From the NCBI RefSeq assembly GCF_040958095.1, contig NC_091214.1, positions 8,850,701 to 8,914,700 on the forward strand: 64,000 nt of DNA, given 5' to 3'. A program made the position numbers and the translations under genes. The notes under the pieces are model-generated. The model did no database searches and had not been told where the DNA came from. It saw only the letters and a program-made list of their open reading frames with translations. Source of the DNA: Procambarus clarkii (Eukaryota > Arthropoda > Malacostraca > Decapoda > Cambaridae). Shown here piece after piece: positions 60,015 to 64,000 of this stretch. Position 1 is the stretch's first letter. Each line of letters starts with the position of its first letter.

Positions 60015-63000
60015 CTACTCCCCAAGCCCGGCCCGAGGCCAGGCTCGACTTGTGAGAGTTTGGTCCACCAGGCTGTTGCTTGGAGCGGCCCGCAGGCCCA
60101 CATACCCACCACAGCCCGGTTGGTCCGGCACTCCTTGGAGGAATAAATCTAGTTTCCTCTTGAAAATGTCCACTGTTGTTCCGGCAATATTTCTTATGCT
60201 TGCTGGGAGGACGTTGAACAACCGCGGACCTCTGATGTTTATACAGTGTTCTCTGATTGTGCCTATGGCACCTCTGCTCTTCATTGGTTCTATTCTACAT
60301 TTTCTTCCATGTCGTTCACTCCAGTACGTTGTTATTTTACTGTGTAGATTTGGTACTTGACCCTCCAGTATCTTCCAGGTGTATATTATTTGATATCTCT
60401 CTCGTCTTCTTTCTAGTGAGTACATTTGGAGGGCTTTGAGACGATCCCAATAATTTAGGTGCTTTATTGCGTCTATGCGTGCCGTATATGTTCTCTGTAT
60501 TCCCTCTATTTCAGCAATCTCTCCTGCTTTGAAGGGGGAAGTGAGTACTGAGCAGTACTCAAGACGGGACAACACAAGTGCCTTGAAGAGTACAACCATT
60601 GTGATGGGATCCCTGGATTTGAAAGTTCTCGTAATCCATCCTATCATTTTTCTGGCTGTCGCAATATTTGCTTGGTTATGCTCCTTAAACGTTAGGTCGT
60701 CCGACATTATTATTCCCAAATCCTTTACATGCTGTTTTCCTACTATGGGTACATTTGATTGTGTTTTGTACTCTGTATTATGTTTAAGGTCCTCATTTTT
60801 ACCGTACCTGAGTACCTGGAATTTATCACTGTTAAACATCATGTTATTTTCTGATGCCCAGTCGAAAACTTTATTAATATCAGCTTGAAGTTTTTCAATG
60901 TCCTCAGCCGAGGTACTTTTCATACTGATTTTTGTGTCATCTGCAAAGGATGATACGAAGCTGTGACTTGTATTTTTGTCTATATCTGATATGAGAATAA
61001 GGAAAAGCAGTGGTGCAAGGACTGTACCCTGAGGTACAGAGCTTTTCACTGCACTTGGACTAGATTTTATATGGTTGACAGTTACTCGCTGAGTCCTGTT
61101 TGACAGAAAACTGAGTATCCAGCGTCCTACTTTACCGGTTATTCCCATTGACTTCATTTTGTGTGCTATCACGCCATGGTCACATTTATCGAAGGCCTTT
61201 GCGAAGTCCGTGTATATCACATCAGCATTCTGTTTCTCTTCTAATGCCTCAGTGACTTTGTCGTAGTGCTCAAGTAGCTGTGAGAGGCACGATCTTCCCG
61301 CTCGAAATCCATGTTGGCCTGGGTTATGAAGGTCATTGGTCTCCATGAAATTGGTGACCTGACTCCTAATCACTCTCTCAAATACTTTTATGATGTGCGA
61401 TGTTAGTGCAACTGGTCTATAATTTTTTGCCAATGCTTTGCTCCCTCCCTTGTGTAGAGGGGCTATGTCTGCTACTTTAAGTGCATCTGGTATCTCCCCC
61501 GTGTCCAAGCTCTTCCTCCACACTATACTGAGTGCCTGTGCTACCGGCACTTTGCATTTCTTTATAAATATTGAATTCCATGAGTCTGGACCTGGGGCCG
61601 AGTGCATGAGCATGTTTTCAATTTCTTTTTCAAAATTTAGTGCGCTCGTGTTTATATCAGTTATATTTACCGGGGTTTGAATATCCCGCATAAAGAAAAT
61701 GTCTGGATCTTCCACCTTCATGTTGTTTATTGGAGTGCTAAACATGTCCTCATACTGCTTTTTTAGGATTTCACTAATTTCTTTGTCATCCTCCGTGTAT
61801 GAACCTTCACTTGTACGAATAGGTCCAATACTGGCAGTGGTTTTTGCTTTTGATTTCGCATATGAGAAGAAATATTTTGGATTTTTCTTTATTTCCTGAA
61901 TTGCTTTCTGTTCTAACTGCCTTTCTTCAGTTTCATATGAGTGTTTCAATTTCCGCTCGATTTCTTCAATCTCCCTATTTAAATTATTCCTTCTTTGACG
62001 GGAAATTCGTGTCTGCATAAGCAGTTCCGTTATTTTTTTCCTGCGTTTATAGTGTCGTCTGCGTTCTCTTTCTACGTTAGATCTCTTTCTGGCTTTCCTC
62101 AAAGGAACATGTTTCAGACAGACTTGATACGCTTCTGAAGTAAGTTTTTCTATTCCTTCTGTAGGACTTGTATTATTTAGAACAGTTCCCCATGGAATGT
62201 TTGTAAGTTCCCTGTTTATTATCTCCCAGTCTATCCTTTTATTATTAAAATTGAATTTACTGAATAGCCCCTCTCGCTTTATCAACGTTTTAGGTCTATT
62301 CTGAGTATTGATGGTCGTTTGCACTTCAATGAGTTTGTGATCTGAGTATGTGGTATCTGATATCGTAATGTCTCTGATAATGTCTTCATTGTTCGTAAAG
62401 ACCAGATCTAGAATATTTTCATTTCTCGTTGGCTCCGATATCTGCTGATTGAGTGAAAATTTGTCACAGAATCTAAGTAGTTCTCTAATCTGTGGTTGGT
62501 TAGGTCCTGATAGATTTCCTGGTATAATATTATTGTTTGCTATTTTCCACCTGAGACTAGGCAAGTTGAAGTCACCTAGGAAGATAATATCAGGTATCGG
62601 GTTCTCCAAATTATCAAGGCTATTCTCTATTTTGCTTATCTGTTCTGTGAATTCCTCAGCCGTTGCATCTGGCGGTTTGTATATTAGTATAATCACTAAA
62701 TTTATTTTCTCTATTTTTAATCCCAGTACCTCTACCACCTCATTTGTAACGTTTAGGAGCTCCGAGCATACAAGGTCTTCCCTAATATACAGACCCACTC
62801 CTCCATGTGACCTAATTTTCCTATCACACCTGTATAGGTTATATCCTGTAATCCAGATCTCACTGTCCAACAATTCCCCTGCATGGGTTTCTGTGAAAGC
62901 TCCAAATACTGCATTTGACTCCGTGAGGAGGCCATTTATGAACTGTACTTTGTTGTTTGTTCTTGTTTTCAGTCCTTGTATGTTGGCAAAGATGAATGAG

Positions 63001-63188
63001 GTTACTCTATTAGTGATAGTTTGAATGGGAGACTTTTTCGGCACGTCCATTAATCGTGGACATAATGAGTTTGTTCTGACCAGTACTGATTGTTGTAGGG
63101 CAGTTTTCTGTCGTAGTTGTAGTTCCCTTTCGGTGGGTAATTGTATCTGTAATTCTGGAATGCCAGTGGATCTGTCATCCAGTTCCAT
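60015..63188 (-). CDS. LINE-D ORF2: endonuclease and reverse transcriptase
   Basis: 1057 residues, uninterrupted. Residues about 65-295 are the APE-type endonuclease (FIFANIQGLKTR, FTETHAGE, GGVGLYIRED, IYKPPDA, LGDFNLP, SDHKLIEV). Residues 300-480 are a basic linker with a coil (RRNNLNREIEEIERKLKHS). Residues about 520-800 are RT (SAPGPDSWNSIFIKKCK, NYRPVALTSHIIKVFERVI, DFAKAFDKCDHGV, SVPQGTVLAPLLFLILISD, FADDTKI catalytic box). The thumb and a C-terminus ending RAAPSNSLVDQ follow. It would nick the target and copy its RNA there. The start lies 139 bases inside ORF1 in a different frame; an internal Met may be used instead. All expected catalytic motifs look present, so activity is possible. 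Confidence 0.88.
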   Translation of the reverse strand: MELDDRSTGIPELQIQLPTERELQLRQKTALQQSVLVRTNSLCPRLMDVPKKSPIQTITNRVTSFIFANIQGLKTRTNNKVQFINGLLTESNAVFGAFTETHAGELLDSEIWITGYNLYRCDRKIRSHGGVGLYIREDLVCSELLNVTNEVVEVLGLKIEKINLVIILIYKPPDATAEEFTEQISKIENSLDNLENPIPDIIFLGDFNLPSLRWKIANNNIIPGNLSGPNQPQIRELLRFCDKFSLNQQISEPTRNENILDLVFTNNEDIIRDITISDTTYSDHKLIEVQTTINTQNRPKTLIKREGLFSKFNFNNKRIDWEIINRELTNIPWGTVLNNTSPTEGIEKLTSEAYQVCLKHVPLRKARKRSNVERERRRHYKRRKKITELLMQTRISRQRRNNLNREIEEIERKLKHSYETEERQLEQKAIQEIKKNPKYFFSYAKSKAKTTASIGPIRTSEGSYTEDDKEISEILKKQYEDMFSTPINNMKVEDPDIFFMRDIQTPVNITDINTSALNFEKEIENMLMHSAPGPDSWNSIFIKKCKVPVAQALSIVWRKSLDTGEIPDALKVADIAPLHKGGSKALAKNYRPVALTSHIIKVFERVIRSQVTNFMETNDLHNPGQHGFRAGRSCLSQLLEHYDKVTEALEEKQNADVIYTDFAKAFDKCDHGVIAHKMKSMGITGKVGRWILSFLSNRTQRVTVNHIKSSPSAVKSSVPQGTVLAPLLFLILISDIDKNTSHSFVSSFADDTKISMKSTSAEDIEKLQADINKVFDWASENNMMFNSDKFQVLRYGKNEDLKHNTEYKTQSNVPIVGKQHVKDLGIIMSDDLTFKEHNQANIATARKMIGWITRTFKSRDPITMVVLFKALVLSRLEYCSVLTSPFKAGEIAEIEGIQRTYTARIDAIKHLNYWDRLKALQMYSLERRRERYQIIYTWKILEGQVPNLHSKITTYWSERHGRKCRIEPMKSRGAIGTIREHCINIRGPRLFNVLPASIRNIAGTTVDIFKRKLDLFLQGVPDQPGCGGYVGLRAAPSNSLVDQTLTSRAWPRAGLGE

Positions 63189-63991
63189 ACACTCTCCATG
63201 CTGCTCCTTTTGAATTCTCTGCCGGTCTGGTATAAAAAATTTATAGAGTTTCCTCCAAATTCATTATCCTGCTTGCCACTCTTTATGTAGCGTTCCGTGC
63301 CTTTCACGTGAAAGTGTGGGCAGCTAAGGTCATAGCATTTTCTGTCCTCCAGTGAGGTTTGGCACATGTCAGGATGGAAAAACCTACATATTGATCCAAA
63401 TCGACACTCACCTTTCCTAAGCATATTTAAACATTTTTTGGGATGTTGGTAACTGCATTCTAATCCTTTCTTATTACCAGCATATCTATGTCTGCATATG
63501 CCCTTTGCATAAAATTTGCATAAGTCTGTCCTTCTGTTCTGAATTGCTCTATCGAGAACCGTCGTGGTGTCTGTACCTATCGAGCTGTCAGGTACACTTT
63601 CTAGTTTAATGTCATCTACATCCAGGCCTACTGAGTCAGAGTTTGCAACTTCCTGAGTTTCAGCCTCAGTTTCATCCCTGACTATAGCCTCCGCCCCTTG
63701 TATATTAGAATTGTTGTTCCTTTCCCACTCCTTCTGGATGGCTGGTAGGCTTCCAATGAATGATGTTTTCCGTTCATGCGTCATGTTATCTAGAAGGTTT
63801 TTTAGGATATTCCAAGCTGGCAGGTCATTTTTACACACCCAGAGCAAGTGGCCATCTCTCAGTGCCGTAGTGTTACTCACTCCTGTACAAGCCGAATGGA
63901 ATCTAGTCTTACAGATATAACATTCAATTCCCGTTACCTTCGTCTTTAAGAAGTTGTTACAGTGGCCACAAATTTGTTTATTTACTCCCAT
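63050..63991 (-). CDS. LINE-D ORF1: PHD-like and CCCH zinc-finger protein
   Basis: 313 residues from the Met at 63991, near the window edge; an earlier start cannot be excluded. Residues 8-55 are a PHD-like finger (CGHC, CYIC, FHSAC, WVC). Residues about 155-225 carry three CCCH fingers (CKFYAKGICRHR...CSYQHP, CLNMLRKGECRFGSICRFFH, CQTSL...CYDLSCPHFH). The C-terminus is rich in Asn/Tyr. PHD-type fingers occur in CR1 ORF1 proteins; adding CCCH RNA-binding fingers is less usual. A role in RNA packaging or target choice is inferred. Confidence 0.8.
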   Translation of the reverse strand: MGVNKQICGHCNNFLKTKVTGIECYICKTRFHSACTGVSNTTALRDGHLLWVCKNDLPAWNILKNLLDNMTHERKTSFIGSLPAIQKEWERNNNSNIQGAEAIVRDETEAETQEVANSDSVGLDVDDIKLESVPDSSIGTDTTTVLDRAIQNRRTDLCKFYAKGICRHRYAGNKKGLECSYQHPKKCLNMLRKGECRFGSICRFFHPDMCQTSLEDRKCYDLSCPHFHVKGTERYIKSGKQDNEFGGNSINFLYQTGREFKRSSMESVWNWMTDPLAFQNYRYNYPPKGNYNYDRKLPYNNQYWSEQTHYVHD

Positions 63992-64000
63992 ATTGCCTTG

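Larger units (their letters stand above)
59975..64000 (-). mobile_element. LINE-D (CR1-like), nearly complete
   Basis: 3' end with short direct repeats TGATACCTGGT (59970-59995), ORF2 at 60015-63188 and ORF1 at 63050-63991, with the window end cutting the 5' UTR. No insertion or frame break is seen. It is the best-preserved autonomous element in the window. Confidence 0.88.

Overview
This is a gene-poor, repeat-dense eukaryotic window, most likely from a decapod crustacean. The grounds are the LINE families (including the 3' ends at 38641-38830 and 59975-60150, which I associate with crayfish and shrimp genomes), TTAGG-type pentamer blocks inside a MITE, and long TA and TACA microsatellites. 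I see no intact host protein gene, rRNA, functional tRNA, operon or CRISPR array. Almost every base that can be assigned is transposon, much of it nested several layers deep.

For reference I name the non-LTR families LINE-A (Daphne/Crack/L2-like, tails of ATT or CTGAAT type), LINE-B (its relative, AAAT tail), LINE-C and LINE-D (CR1-like group, close to each other), LINE-E (CR1-like) and LINE-I (I/Nimb-like, with RNase H).

Layout. 1-3660: LINE-A 3' ends, one of them carrying an unclassified insertion, a tRNA-headed SINE and a TA expansion. 3661-5640: mostly unassigned. 5751-6693: LINE ORF1. 6694-25151: a giant element of 18458 bp that begins CAACCCG, ends CGGGTTG, has inverted arms of about 6.0 and 6.7 kb and is flanked by the 8-bp duplication GCATCCAC. 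Its unoccupied target is present at 43298-43305. The arms carry LINE-I fragments, minisatellites and ~190-bp repeats; the core carries a broken C48-protease-like/PHD gene and a 730-bp TACA array. 25152-32595: the 5' half of a Ty3/gypsy-type element with the copia-like order gag-PR-INT-RT (Gmr1-like). 32596-38640: LINE-A and LINE-B, one copy with a 5' inversion. 38641-54615: a LINE-C copy broken by a LINE-B, a second Gmr1-like element (41076-50727, LTRs of 943 bp, TSD CATAG) and a small non-autonomous LTR element. 54612-59540: a near full-length LINE-E holding a 62-bp perfect palindrome with the same termini as the giant element. 59975-64000: LINE-D with an unbroken 1057-codon ORF2 and an apparently whole ORF1.

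The two most unusual things are the giant long-inverted-repeat transposon with its tiny palindromic relative, and the Gmr1-like element whose reverse-transcriptase core is replaced by an antisense piece of LINE ORF1 yet which sits between matching LTRs with a target duplication. All positions and identities were judged by eye; clade names are inferences from motif order and have not been tested by phylogeny.
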